A program made the position numbers and the translations under genes. Below are positions 50,408-64,000 of a DNA stretch of 64,000 nt, one piece after another. The stretch lies in contig CAWUCO010000167.1 of assembly GCA_963920705.1 (NCBI GenBank), forward strand, positions 186,001-250,000. The letters are read 5' to 3'. How positions within the stretch are numbered: position 1 is the stretch's first letter; each line of letters starts with the position of its first letter. Under the pieces are notes generated by a model, which saw only the letters and a program-made list of their open reading frames with translations, did no database searches and was not told where the DNA came from. Source of the stretch: Odiellus spinosus (lineage: Eukaryota; Arthropoda; Arachnida; Opiliones; Phalangiidae).

Positions 50408-50416
50408 TTGATTTTG
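50408..50416. repeat. Target-site duplication, right of foldback copy 2
   Basis: The second TTGATTTTG, continuing into GTCTAAATCGC of the interrupted monomer. Confidence 0.9.
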
Positions 50417-53400
50417 TCTAAATCGCTTAAAAATCAAATGTTTTGTGTCCATTTGAATCCAATAATCTTAGATTTTGAAGTGTTTTTGCTTAATTTTAAC
50501 CAATTTTATATTTGTCACGTTTTGGCAATTTAGACAAAACCAAAGTCATTCGAAAGAGCCATTAATGGACAGTCTAAATAATAAGAGTTTTCAAAAATCC
50601 GTTGAAAAACAAGAAAAATATGGCCAATTCAAGAAATCATACAATATCAAAATAGTCAAATTTCAGATTTTAAAAATTCGCATTTTGATATTAGATGTTT
50701 TTGGAATTGACCATATTTTCCATGTTTTTCAACGGATTTTCCAAAACTCTTGTTTTTTAGATAGTCCAATATTTGCTCTTTCGATAGGTGTTGATTTTGT
50801 CTAAATCGCTTAAAAATCAAATGTTTTGTGTCCATTTGAATCCAATAATCTTGGATTTTTAAGCGTTTTTGCTTAATTTTAACCAATTTTATATTTGTCA
50901 CGTTTTGGCAATTTAGACAAAACCAAAGTCATTCGAAAGAGCAATTAATGGACAGTCTAAATAATAAGAGTTTTCAAAAATCCGTTGAAAAACAAGAAAA
51001 ATATGGCCAATTCAAGAAATCATACAATATCAAAATAGTCAAATTTCAGATTTTAAAAATTCGCTTTTTGATATTAGATGTTTTTTGAATTGACCATATT
51101 TTCCATGTTTTTCAACGGATTTTCCAAAACTCTTGTTTTTTAGATAGACCAATATTTGTTCTTTCGATAGGTGTTAATTTTGTCTAAATCGCTTAAAAAT
51201 CAAATGTTTTGTGTCCATTTGAATCCAATAATCTTTGATTTTTAAGCGTTTTTGCTTAATTTTAACAAATTTTATATTTGTCACGTTTTGGCAATTTAGA
51301 CAAAACCAAAGTCATTCGAAAGAGCCTTTAATGGAGTCTAAATAATAAGAGTTTTCAAAAATCCGTTGAAAAACAAGAAAAATATGGCCAATTCAAGAAA
51401 ACATATAATATCAAAATAGTCAAATTTCAGATTTTAAAAATTCGCTTTTTGATATTAGATGTTTATGAATTGACCATATTTTACATGTTTTTCAACGGAT
51501 TTTCCAAAACTCTTGTTTTTTAGATAGTCCAAAATTTGCCCTTTCGATAGGTGTTGATTTTGCGTAATCGCTTAAAAATCAAATGTTTTGTTTCCATTTG
51601 AATCCAATAATCTTGGATTTTTAAGCGTTTTTGCTTAATTTTAACCAATTTTATATTTCTCACGTTTTGGCAATTTAGACAAAACCAAAGTCATTCGAAA
51701 GAGCAATTAATGGACAGTCTAAATAATGAGAGTTTTCAAAAATCCGTTGAAAAACAAGAAAAATATGGCCAATTCAAGAAATCATACAATATCAAAATAG
51801 TCAAATTTCAGATTTTAAAAATTCGCTTTTTGATATTAGATGTTTTTTGAATTGACCATATTTTCCATGTTTTTCAACGGATTTTCCAAAACTCTTGTTT
51901 TTTAGATAGTCCAATATTTGTTCTTTCGATAGGTGTTGATTTTGTCTAAATCGCTTCAAAATCAAATGTTTTTTGTCCATTTGAATCCAATAATCTTGGA
52001 TTTTTAAGCGTTTTTGCTTAATTTTAACCAATTTTATATTTGTCACGTTTTGGCAATTTAGACAAAACCAAAGTCATTCGAAAGAGCAATTAATGGACAG
52101 TCTAAATAATAAGAGTTTTCAAAAATCCGTTGAAAAACAAGAAAAGTATGGCCAATTCAAGAAATCATACAATATCAAAATAGTCAAATTTCAGATTTTA
52201 AAAATTCGCTTTTTGATATTAGATGTTTTTTGAATTGACCATATTTTCCATGTTTTTCAACGGATTTTCCAAAACTCTTGTTTTTTAGATAGACCAATAT
52301 TTGTTCTTTCGATAGGTGTTAATTTTGTCTAAATCGCTTAAAAATCAAATGTTTTGTGTCCATTTGAATCCAATAATCTTTGATTTTTAAGCGTTTTTGC
52401 TTAATTTTAACCAATTTTATATTTGTCACGTTTAGGCAATTTAGACAAAACCAAAGTCATTCGAAAGAGCAATTAATGGAGTCTAAATAATAAGAGTTTT
52501 CAAAAATCCGTTGAAAAACAAGAAAAATATGGCCAATTCAAGAAAACATATAATATCAAAATAGTCAAATTTCAGATTTTAAAAATTCGCTTTTTGATAT
52601 TAGATGTTTATGAATTGACCATATTTTACATGTTTTTCAACGGATTTTCCAAAACTCTTGTTTTTTAGATAGTCCAAAATTTGCTCTTTCGATAGGTGTT
52701 GATTTTGCGTAATCGCTTAAAAATCAAATGTTTTGTTTCCATTTGAATCCAATAATCTTGGATTTTTAAGCGTTTTTGCTTAATTTTAACCAATTTTATA
52801 TTTCTCACGTTTTGGCAATTTAGACAAAACCAAAGTCATTCGAAAGAGCAATTAATGGACAGTCTAAATAATGAGAGTTTTCAAAAATCCGTTGAAAAAC
52901 AAGAAAAATATGGCCAATTCAAGAAATCATACAATATCAAAATAGTCAAATTTCAGATTTTAAAAATTCGCTTTTTGATATTAGATGTTTTTTGAATTGA
53001 CCATATTTTCCATGTTTTTCAACGGATTTTCCAAAACTCTTGTTTTTTAGATAGTCCAATATTTGTTCTTTCGATAGGTGTTGATTTTGTCTAAATCGCT
53101 TCAAAATCAAATGTTTTTTGTCCATTTGAATCCAATAATCTTGGATTTTTAAGCGTTTTTGCTTAATTTTAACCAATTTTATATTTGTCACGTTTTGGCA
53201 ATTTAGACAAAACCAAAGTCATTCGAAAGAGCAATTAATGGACAGTCTAAATAATAAGAGTTTTCAAAAATCCGTTGAAAAACAAGAAAAGTATGGCCAA
53301 TTCAAGAAATCATACAATATCAAAATAGTCAAATTTCAGATTTTAAAAATTCGCTTTTTGATATTAGATGTTTTTTGAATTGACCATATTTTCCATGTTT

Positions 53401-56400
53401 TTCAACGGATTTTCCAAAACTCTTGTTTTTTAGATAGACCAATATTTGTTCTTTCGATAGGTGTTAATTTTGTCTAAATCGCTTAAAAATCAAATGTTTT
53501 GTGTCCATTTGAATCCAATAATCTTTGATTTTTAAGCGTTTTTGCTTAATTTTAACCAATTTTATATTTGTCACGTTTAGGCAATTTAGACAAAACCAAA
53601 GTCATTCGAAAGAGCAATTAATGGAGTCTAAATAATAAGAGTTTTCAAAAATCCGTTGAAAAACAAGAAAAATATGGCCAATTCAAGAAAACATATAATA
53701 TCAAAATAGTCAAATTTCAGATTTTAAAAATTCGCTTTTTGATATTAGATGTTTATGAATTGACCATATTTTCCATGTTTTTCAACGGATTTTCCAAAAC
53801 TCTTGTTTTTTAGATAGACCAATATTTGTTCTTTCGATAGGTGTTAATTTTGTCTAAATCGCTTAAAAATCAAATGTTTTGTGTCCATTTGAATCCAATA
53901 ATCTTTGATTTTTAAGCGTTTTTGCTTAATTTTAACCAATTTTATATTTGTCACGTTTTGGCAATTAGACAAAAACCAAAGTCATTCGAAAGAGCAATTA
54001 ATGAACAGTCTTAATAATAAGAGTTTTCAAAAATCCGTTGAAAAACAAGAAAAATATGGCCAATTCAAGAAATCATATAATATCAAAATAGTCAAATTTC
54101 AGATTTTAAAAATTCGCTTTTTGATATTAGATGTTTTTTGAATTGACCATATTTTCCATGTTTTTCAACGGATTTTCCAAAACTCTTGTTTTTTAGATAG
54201 ACCAATATTTGTTCTTTCGATAGGTGTTAATTTTGTCTAAATCGCTTAAAAATCAAATGTTTTGTGTCCATTTGAATCCAATAATCTTTGATTTTTAAGC
54301 GTTTTTGCTTAATTTTAACCAATTTTATATTTGTCACGTTTTGGCAATTTAGACAAAACCAAAGTCATTCGAAAGAGCAATTAATGGAGTCTAAATAATA
54401 AGAGTTTTCAAAAATCCGTTGAAAAACAAGAAAAATATGGCCAATTCAAGAAATCATACAATATCAAAATAGTCAAATTTCAGATTTTAAAAATTCGCTT
54501 TTTGATATTAGATGTTTTTTGAATTGACCATATTTTCCATGTTTTTCAACGGATTTTCCAAAACTCTTGTTTTTTAGATAGACCAATATTTGTTCTTTCG
54601 ATAGAAGTTAATTTTGTCTAAATCGCTTAAAAATCAAATGTTTTGTGTCCATTTGAATCCAATAATCTTTGATTTTTAAGCGTTTTTGCTTAATTTTAAC
54701 CAATTTTATATTTGTCACGTTTTGGCAATTTAGACAAAAACCAAAGTCATTCGAAAGAGCAATTAATGAACAGTCCAAATAATAAGAGTTTTCAAAAATC
54801 CGTTGAAAAACAAGAAAAATATGGCCAATTCAAGAAATCATATAATATCAAAATAGTCAAATTTCAGATTTTAAAAATTCGCTTTTTGATATTAGATGTT
54901 TATGAATTGACCATATTTTCCATGTTTTTCAACGGATTTTCCAAAACTCTTGTTTTTTAGATAGTCCAATATTTGCTCTTTCGATAGGTGTTGATTTTGT
55001 CTAAATCGCTTAAAAATCAAATGTTTTGTGTCCATTTGTATCCAATAATCTTGGATTTTTAAGCGTTTTTGCTTAATTTTAACTAATTTTATATTTGTCA
55101 CGTTTTGGCAATTTAGACAAAACCAAAGTCATTCGAAAGAGCAATTAATGGACAGTCCAAATAATAAGAGTTTTCAAAAATCCGTTGAAAAACAAGAAAA
55201 ATATGGCCAATTCAAGAAATCATACAATATCAAAATAGTCAAATTTCAGATTTTAAATATTCGCTTTTTGATATTAAATGTTTTTTGAATTGACCATATT
55301 TTCCATGTTTTTCAACGGATTTTCCAAAACTCTTGTTTTTTAGATAGTCCAATATTTGTTCTTTCGATAGGTGTTAATTTTGTCTAAATCGCTTAAAAAT
55401 CAAATGTTTTGTGTCCATTTGAATCCAATAATCTTTGATTTTTAAGCGTTTTTGCTTAATTTTAACCAATTTTATATTTGTCACGTTTTGGCAATTTAGA
55501 CAAAACCAAAGTCATTCGAAAGAGCAATTAATGGAGTCTAAATAATAAGAGTTTTCAAAAATCCGTTGAAAAACAAGAAAAATATGGCCAATTCAAGAAA
55601 TCATACAATATCAAAATAGTCAAATTTCAGATTTTAAAAATTCGCTTTTTGATATTAGATGTTTATGAATTGACCATATTTTCCATGTTTTTCAACGGAT
55701 TTTAAAAAACTCTTGTTTTTTAGATAGTCCAATATTTGCTCTTTCGATAGGTGTTGATTTTGTCTAAATCGCTTAAAAATCAAATGTTTTGTGTCCATTT
55801 GTATCCAATAATCTTGGATTTTTAAGCGTTTTTGCTTAATTTTAACTAATTTTATATTTGTCACGTTTTGGCAATTTAGACAAAACCAAAGTCATTCGAA
55901 AGAGCCTTTAATGGAGTCTAAATAATAAGAGTTTTCAAAAATCTGTTGAAAAACAAGAAAAATATGGCCAATTCAAGAAAACATATAATATCAAAATAGT
56001 CAAATTTCAGATTTTAAAAATTCGCTTTTTGATATTAGATGTTTATGAATTGACCATATTTTACATGTTTTTCAACGGATTTTCCAAAACTCTTGTTTTT
56101 TAGATAGTCCAAAATTTGCTCTTTCGATAGGTGTTGATTTTGCGTAATCGCTTAAAAATCAAATGTTTTGTTTCCATTTGAATCCAATAATCTTGGATTT
56201 TTAAGCGTTTTTGCTTAATTTTAACCAATTTTATATTTCTCACGTTTTGGCAATTTAGACAAAACCAAAGTCATTCGAAAGAGCAATTAATGGACAGTCT
56301 AAATAATGAGAGTTTTCAAAAATCCGTTGAAAAACAAGAAAAATATGGCCAATTCAAGAAATCATACAATATCAAAATAGTCAAATTTCAGATTTTAAAA

Positions 56401-59400
56401 ATTCGCTTTTTGATATTAGATGTTTTTTGAATTGACCATATTTTCCATGTTTTTCAACGGATTTTCCAAAACTCTTGTTTTTTAGATAGTCCAATATTTG
56501 TTCTTTCGATAGGTGTTGATTTTGTCTAAATCGCTTCAAAATCAAATGTTTTTTGTCCATTTGAATCCAATAATCTTTGATTTTTAAGCGTTTTTGCTTA
56601 ATTTTAACCAATTTTATATTTGTCACGTTTTGGCAATTTAGACAAAACCAAAGTCATTCGAAAGAGCAATTAATGGACAGTCTAAATAATAAGAGTTTTC
56701 AAAAATCCGTTGAAAAACAAGAAAAATATGGCCAATTCAAGAAATCATACAATATCAAAATAGTCAAATTTCAGATTTTAAAAATTCGCTTTTTGATATT
56801 AGATGTTTTTTGAATTGACCATATTTTCCATGTTTTTCAACGGATTTTCCAAAACTCTTGTTTTTTAGATAGTCCAATATTTGTTCTTTCGATAGGTGTT
56901 AATTTTGTCTAAATCGCTTAAAAATCAAATGTTTTGTGTCCATTTGAATCCAATAATCTTTGATTTTTAAGCGTTTTTGCTTAATTTTAACCAATTTTAT
57001 ATTTGTCACGTTTTGGCAATTTAGACAAAACCAAAGTCATTCGAAAGAGCAATTAATGGAGTCTAAATAATAAGAGTTTTCAAAAATCCGTTGAAAAACA
57101 AGAAAAATATGGCCAATTCAAGAAATCATACAATATCAAAATAGTCAAATTTCAGATTTTAAAAATTCGCTTTTTGATATTAGATGTTTATGAATTGACC
57201 TTATTTTCCATGTTTTTCAACGGATTTTAAAAAACTCTTGTTTTTTAGATAGTCCAATATTTGCTCTTTCGATAGGTGTTGATTTTGTCTAAATCGCTTA
57301 AAAATCAAATGTTTTGTGTCCATTTGTATCCAATAATCTTGGATTTTTAAGCGTTTTTGCTTAATTTTAACTAATTTTATATTTGTCACGTTTTGGCAAT
57401 TTAGACAAAACCAAAGTCATTCGAAAGAGCCTTTAATGGAGTCTAAATAATAAGAGTTTTCAAAAATCTGTTGAAAAACAAGAAAAATATGGCCAATTCA
57501 AGAAAACATATAATATCAAAATAGTCAAATTTCAGATTTTAAAAATTCGCTTTTTGATATTAGATGTTTATGAATTGACCATATTTTACATGTTTTTCAA
57601 CGGATTTTCCAAAACTCTTGTTTTTTAGATAGTCCAAAATTTGCTCTTTCGATAGGTGTTGATTTTTCGTAATCGCTTAAAAATTAAATGTTTTGTTTCC
57701 ATTTGAATCCAATAATCTTGGATTTTTAAGCGTTTTTGCTTAATTTTAACCAATTTTATATTTCTCACGTTTTGGCAATTTAGACAAAACCAAAGTCATT
57801 CGAAAGAGCAATTAATGGACAGTCTAAATAATGAGAGTTTTCAAAAATCCGTTGAAAAACAAGAAAAATATGGCCAATTCAAGAAATCATACAATATCAA
57901 AATAGTCAAATTTCAGATTTTAAAAATTCGCTTTTTGATATTAGATGTTTTTTGAATTGACCATATTTTCCATGTTTTTCAACGGATTTTCCAAAACTCT
58001 TGTTTTTTAGATAGTCCAATATTTGTTCTTTCGATAGGTGTTGATTTTGTCTAAATCGCTTCAAAATCAAATGTTTTTTGTCCATTTGAATCCAATAATC
58101 TTGGATTTTTAAGCGTTTTTGCTTAATTTTAACCAATTTTATATTTGTCACGTTTAGGCAATTTAGACAAAACCAAAGTCATTCGAAAGAGCAATTAATG
58201 GAGTCTAAATAATAAGAGTTTTCAAAAATCCGTTGAAAAACAAGAAAAATATGGCCAATTCAAGAAAACATATAATATCAAAATAGTCAAATTTCAGATT
58301 TTAAAAATTCGCTTTTTGATATTAGATGTTTATGAATTGACCATATTTTCCATGTTTTTCAACGGATTTTCCAAAACTCTTGTTTTTTAGATAGTCCAAT
58401 ATTTGCTCTTTCGATAGGTGTTGATTTTGTCTAAATCGCTTAAAAATCAAATGTTTTGTGTCCATTTGTATCCAATAATCTTGGATTTTTAAGCGTTTTT
58501 GCTTAATTTTAACCAATTTTATATTTGTCACGTTTTGGCAATTTAGACAAAACCAAAGTCATTCGAAAGAGCCTTTAATGGAGTCTAAATAATAAGAGTT
58601 TTCAAAAATCCGTTGAAAAACAAGAAAAATATGGCCAATTCAAGAAAACATATAATATCAAAATAGTCAAATTTCAGATTTTAAAAATTCGCTTTTTGAT
58701 ATTAGATGTTTATGAATTGACCATATTTTACATGTTTTTCAACGGATTTTCCAAAACTCTTGTTTTTTAGATAGTCCAAAATTTGCTCTTTCGATAGGTG
58801 TTGATTTTGCGTAATCGCTTAAAAATCAAACGTTTTGTTTCCATTTGAATCCAATAATCTTGGATTTTTAAGCGTTTTTGCTTAATTTTAACCAATTTTA
58901 TATTTCTCACGTTTTGGCAATTTAGACAAAACCAAAGTCATTCGAAAGAGCAATTAATGGACAGTCTAAATAATGAGAGTTTTCAAAAATCCGTTGAAAA
59001 ACAAGAAAAATATGGCCAATTCAAGAAATCATACAATATCAAAATAGTCAAATTTCAGATTTTAAAAATTCGCTTTTTGATATTAGATGTTTTTTGAATT
59101 GACCATATTTTCCATGTTTTTCAACGGATTTTCCAAAACTCTTGTTTTTTAGATAGACCAATATTTGTTCTTTCGATAGGTGTTAATTTTGTCTAAATCG
59201 CTTAAAAATCAAATGTTTTGTGTCCATTTGAATCCAATAATCTTTGATTTTTAAGCGTTTTTGCTTAATTTTAACCAATTTTATATTTGTCACGTTTAGG
59301 CAATTTAGACAAAACCAAAGTCATTCGAAAGAGCAATTAATGGAGTCTAAATAATAAGAGTTTTCAAAAATCCGTTGAAAAACAAGAAAAATATGGCCAA

Positions 59401-62400
59401 TTCAAGAAAACATATAATATCAAAATAGTCAAATTTCAGATTTTAAAAATTCGCTTTTTGATATTAGATGTTTATGAATTGACCATATTTTCCATGTTTT
59501 TCAACGGATTTTCCAAAACTCTTGTTTTTTAGATAGTCCAATATTTGCTCTTTCGATAGGTGTTGATTTTGTCTAAATCGCTTAAAAATCAAATGTTTTG
59601 TGTCCATTTGTATCCAATAATCTTGGATTTTTAAGCGTTTTTGCTTAATTTTAACCAATTTTATATTTGTCACGTTTTGGCAATTTAGACAAAACCAAAG
59701 TCATTCGAAAGAGCAATTAATGGACAGTCTAAATAATAAGAGTTTTCAAAAATCCGTTGAAAAACAAGAAAAAAATGGCCAATTCAAGAAATCATACAAT
59801 ATCAAAATAGTCAAATTTCAAATTTTAAAAATTCGCTTTTTGATATTAGATGTTTTTAGAATTGACCATATTTTCCATGTTTTTCAACGGATTTTCCAAA
59901 ACTCTTGTTTTTTAGATAGTCCAAAATTTGCTCTTTCGATAGGTGTTGATTTTGCGAAATCGCTTAAAAATCAAATGTTTTGTTTCCATTTGAATCCAAT
60001 AATCTTGGATTTTTAAGCGTTTTTGCTTAATTTTAACCAATTTTATATTTGTCACGTTTTGGCAATTTAGACAAAACGAAAGTCATTCGAAAGAGCAATT
60101 AATGGACAGTCTAAATAATGAGAGTTTTCAAAAATCCGTTGAAAAACAAGAAAAATATGGCCAATTCAAGAAATCATACAATATCAAAATAGTCAAATTT
60201 CAGATTTTAAAAATTCGCTTTTTGATATTAGATGTTTTTTGAATTGACCATATTTTCCATGTTTTTCAACGGATTTTCCAAAACTCTTGTTTTTTAGATA
60301 GTACAATATTTGTTCTTTCGATAGGTGTTGATTTTGTCTAAATCGCTTAAAAATCAAATGTTTTGTGTCCATTTGAATCAAATAATCTTGGATTTTTAAG
60401 CGTTTTTGCTTAATTTTAACCAATTTTATATTTGTCACGTTTTGGCAATTAGACAAAAACCAAAGTCATTCGAAAGAGCAATTAATGAACAGTCTTAATA
60501 ATAAGAGTTTTCAAAAATCCGTTGAAAAACAAGAAAAATATGGCCAATTCAAGAAATCATATAATATCAAAATAGTCAAATTTCAGATTTTAAAAATTCG
60601 CTTTTTGATATTAGATGTTTTTTGAATTGACCATATTTTCCATGTTTTTCAAAGGATTTTCCAAAACTCTTGTTTTTTAGATAGACCAATATTTGTTCTT
60701 TCGATAGGTGTTAATTTTGTCTAAATCGCTTAAAAATCAAATGTTTTGTGTCCATTTGAATCCAATAATCTTTGATTTTTAAGCGTTTTTGCTTAATTTT
60801 AACCAATTTTATATTTGTCACGTTTTGGCAATTTAGACAAAACCAAAGTCATTCGAAAGAGCAATTAATGGACAGTCTAAATAATAAGAGTTTTCAAAAA
60901 TCCGTTGAAAAACAAGAAAAATATGGCCAATTCAAGAAATCATACAATATCAAAATAGTCAAATTTCAGATTTTAAAAATTCGCTTTTTGATATTAGATG
61001 TTTTTTGAATTGACCATATTTTCCATGTTTTTCAACGGATTTTCCAAAACTCTTGTTTTTTAGATAGTCCAATATTTGTTCTTTCGATAGGTGTTGATTT
61101 TGTCTAAATCGCTTAAAAATCAAATGTTTTGTGTCCATTTGAATCCAATAATCTTGGATTTTTAAGCGTTTTTGCTTAATTTTAACCAATTTTATATTTG
61201 TCACGTTTTGGCAATTTAGACAAAAACCAAAGTCATTCGAAAGAGCAATTAATGAGCAGTCCAAATAATAAGAGTTTTCAAAAATCCGTTGAAAAACAAG
61301 AAAAATATGGCCAATTCAAGAAATCATACAATATCAAAATAGTCAAATTTCAGATTTTAAAAATTCGCTTTTTGATATTAGATGTTTTTTGAATTGACCA
61401 TATTTTCCATGTTTTTCAACGGATTTTCCAAAACTCTTGTTTTTTAGATAGACCAATATTTGTTCTTTCGATAGGTGTTAATTTTGTCTAAATCGCTTAA
61501 AAATCAAATGTTTTGTGTCCATTTGAATCCAATAATCTTTGATTTTTAAGCGTTTTTGCTTAATTTTAACCAATTTTATATTTGTCACGTTTTGGCAATT
61601 TAGACAAAACCAAAGTCATTCGAAAGAGCAATTAATGGAGTCTAAATAATAAGAGTTTTCAAAAATCCGTTGAAAAACAAGAAAAATATGGCCAATTCAA
61701 GAAATCATACAATATCAAAATAGTCAAATTTCAGATTTTAAAAATTCGCTTTTTGATATTAGATGTTTTTTGAATTGACCATATTTTCCATGTTTTTCAA
61801 CGGATTTTCCAAAACTCTTGTTTTTTAGATAGTCCAATATTTGTTCTTTCGATAGGTGTTGATTTTGTCTAAATCGCTTAAAAATCAAATGTTTTGTGTC
61901 CATTTGAATCCAATAATCTTGGATTTTTAAGCGTTTTTGCTTAATTTTAACCAATTTTATATTTGTCACGTTTTGGCAATTTAGACAAAAACCAAAGTCA
62001 TTCGAAAGAGCAATTAATGAACAGTCCAAATAATAAGAGTTTTCAAAAATCCGTTGAAAAACAAGAAAAATATGGCCAATTCAAGAAATCATATAATATC
62101 AAAATAGTCAAATTTCAGATTTTAAAAATTCGCTTTTTGATATTAGATGTTTTTTGAATTGACCATATTTTCCATGTTTTTCAACGGATTTTCCAAAACT
62201 CTTGTTTTTTAGATAGTCCAATATTTCCTCTTTCGGTAGGTGTTGATTTTGTCTAAATCGCTTAAAAATCAAATGTTTTGTGTCCATTTGAATCCAATAA
62301 TCTTGCATTTTTAAGCGTTTTTGCTTAATTTTAACCAATTTTATATTTGTCACGTTTTGGCAATTAGACAAAAACCAAAGTCATTCGAAAGAGCAATTAA

Positions 62401-64000
62401 TGAACAGTCTTAATAATAAGAGTTTTCAAAAATCCGTTGAAAAACAAGAAAAATATGGCCAATTCAAGAAATCATATAATATCAAAATAGTCAAATTTCA
62501 GATTTTAAAAATTCGCTTTTTGATATTAGATGTTTTTTGAATTGACCATATTTTCCATGTTTTTCAACGGATTTTCCAAAACTCTTGTTTTTTAGATAGA
62601 CCAATATTTGTTCTTTCGATAGGTGTTAATTTTGTCTAAATCGCTTAAAAATCAAATGTTTTGTGTCCATTTGAATCCAATAATCTTTGATTTTTAAGCG
62701 TTTTTGCTTAATTTTAACCAATTTTATATTTGTCACGTTTTGGCAATTTAGACAAAACCAAAGTCATTCGAAAGAGCAATTAATGGACAGTCTAAATAAT
62801 AAGAGTTTTCAAAAATCCGTTGAAAAACAAGAAAAATATGGCCAATTCAAGAAATCATATAATATCAAAATAGTCAAATTTCAGATTTTAAAAATTCGCT
62901 TTTTGATATTAGATGTTTTTTGAATTGACCATATTTTCCATGTTTTTCAACGGATTTTCCAAAACTCTTGTTTTTTAGATAGTCCAATATTTCCTCTTTC
63001 GGTAGGTGTTGATTTTGTCTAAATCGCTTAAAAATCAAATGTTTTGTGTCCATTTGTATCCAATAATCTTGCATTTTTAAGCGTTTTTGCTTAATTTTAA
63101 CCAATTTTATATTTGTCACGTTTTGGAAATTTAGACAAAACCAAAGTCTTTCGAAAGAGCAATTAATGGACAGTCTAAATAATAAGAGTTTTCAAAAATC
63201 CGTTGAAAAACAAGAAAAATATGGCCAATTCAAGAAATCATACAATATCAAAATAGTCAAATTTCAGATTTTAAAAATTCGCTTTTTGATATTAGATGTT
63301 TTTTGAATTGACCATATTTTCCATGTTTTTCCACGGATTTTCCAAAACTCTTGTTTTTTAGATAGACCAATATTTGCTCTTTCGAGTGGTGTTAATTTTG
63401 TCTAAATCGCTTAAAAATCAAATGTTTTGTGTCCATTTGAATCCAATAATCTTGGATTTTTAAGCGTTTTTGCTTAATTTTAACCAATTTTATATTTGTC
63501 ACGTTTTGGCAAATTAGACAAAACCAAAGTCATTCGAAAGAGCAATTAATGGACAGTCTAAATAATAAGAGTTTTCAAAAATCCGTTGAAAAACAAGAAA
63601 AATATGGCCAATTCAAGAAATCATACAATATCAAAATAGTCAAATTTCAGATTTTAAAAATTCGCTTTTTGATATTAGATGTTTTTTGAATTGACCATAT
63701 TTTCCATGTTTTTCAAACGGATTTTCCAAAACTCTTGTTTTTTAGATAGTCCAATATTTGTTCTTTCGATAGGTGTTGATTTTGTCTAAATCGCTTCAAA
63801 ATCAAATGTTTTGTGTCCATTTGAATCCAATAATCTTGGATTTTTAAGCGTTTTTGCTTAATTTTAACCAATTTTATATTTGTCACGTTTTGGCAATTTA
63901 GACAAAACCAAAGTCATTCGAAAGAGCAATTAATGGACAGTCTAAATAATAAGAGTTTTCAAAAATCCGTTAAAAACAAGAAAAATATGGCCAATTCAAG
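50408..64000. repeat. Satellite array, right block (about 35 monomers)
   Basis: The ~383-bp satellite resumes after the second foldback copy and runs off the right edge, so the array is not closed in this window. Up to about 62.9 kb it largely repeats the monomer order of the middle block, with whole monomers added in places. The last kilobase (about 62.9-64.0 kb) no longer matches the corresponding part of the middle block. No gene is visible. The final monomer has the one-base loss CCGTTAAAAACAAG near 63970. Confidence 0.97.

Larger units (their letters stand above)
47160..62925. repeat. Large duplicated block, copy 2 (contains foldback copy 2)
   Basis: This is the second copy of the block. 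Relative to copy 1 it lacks three monomers near 47.63-47.79 kb. It carries a different monomer at about 55.14-55.53 kb, four extra monomers around 55.7-57.2 kb, and two extra near 61.2-62.0 kb. The extra segments are themselves near-copies of their neighbours, as expected of unequal exchange inside the array. The spacing between the two blocks is only about 1.4 kb, so they are effectively in tandem. Confidence 0.85.

Noticed and set aside
47160-62925. The large duplication as a simple assembly duplicate
   Set aside because: The two blocks differ by whole monomers and by several substitutions, including one in the foldback core and one near 51540, so they are not a verbatim copy. An assembly error cannot be excluded without spanning reads.

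Overview
This window is eukaryotic satellite DNA. I see no gene in it. About 160 head-to-tail copies of an AT-rich monomer of about 383 bp fill the window. They run off both edges, so the array is longer than 64 kb. Open reading frames recur on both strands at the monomer period. They are by-products of a low-stop AT-rich repeat, are broken by 1-4 bp indels from copy to copy, and are not annotated as genes.

The monomer is itself an imperfect palindrome: about 275 bp made of two inverted arms (roughly 80% alike by eye), plus a 108-bp linker. This explains why plus-strand and minus-strand translations look like diverged versions of one peptide. Monomer variants are arranged in higher-order repeats of 2, 3, 4, 5, 7 and 8 monomers, some nested, as expected from repeated unequal exchange.

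The array is interrupted twice, at 33969-35500 and 48876-50407, by the same 1,532-bp insertion. It has arms of about 400 bp built from GC-rich ~16-bp tandem repeats in inverted orientation. The arms flank an AT-rich core of about 0.7 kb that holds a (CCTAA)n tract and a decayed tRNA-like sequence with A and B boxes. A 9-bp target-site duplication (TTGATTTTG) flanks each copy, and uninterrupted monomers carry that 9-mer once at the same place. The architecture matches foldback (FB-like) elements, for which 9-bp duplications and a link to Mutator-like transposases are known. No transposase is present, so the element is non-autonomous.

Both insertions sit at the same base of the monomer within a larger duplicated block (about 31.1-45.7 kb and 47.2-62.9 kb). 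The element therefore inserted once and was then copied with the satellite. The two blocks differ mainly by gains, losses and replacements of whole monomers.

Layout: 1-33968 satellite with several higher-order blocks; 33969-35500 foldback copy 1; 35501-48875 satellite with region-specific variants; 48876-50407 foldback copy 2; 50408-64000 satellite. The host is probably an arthropod, perhaps an insect, because the CCTAA/TTAGG tract is the canonical arthropod telomere motif. That is a weak inference from one short tract. No rRNA gene, intact tRNA gene, CRISPR array, operon or bacterial signal was seen.
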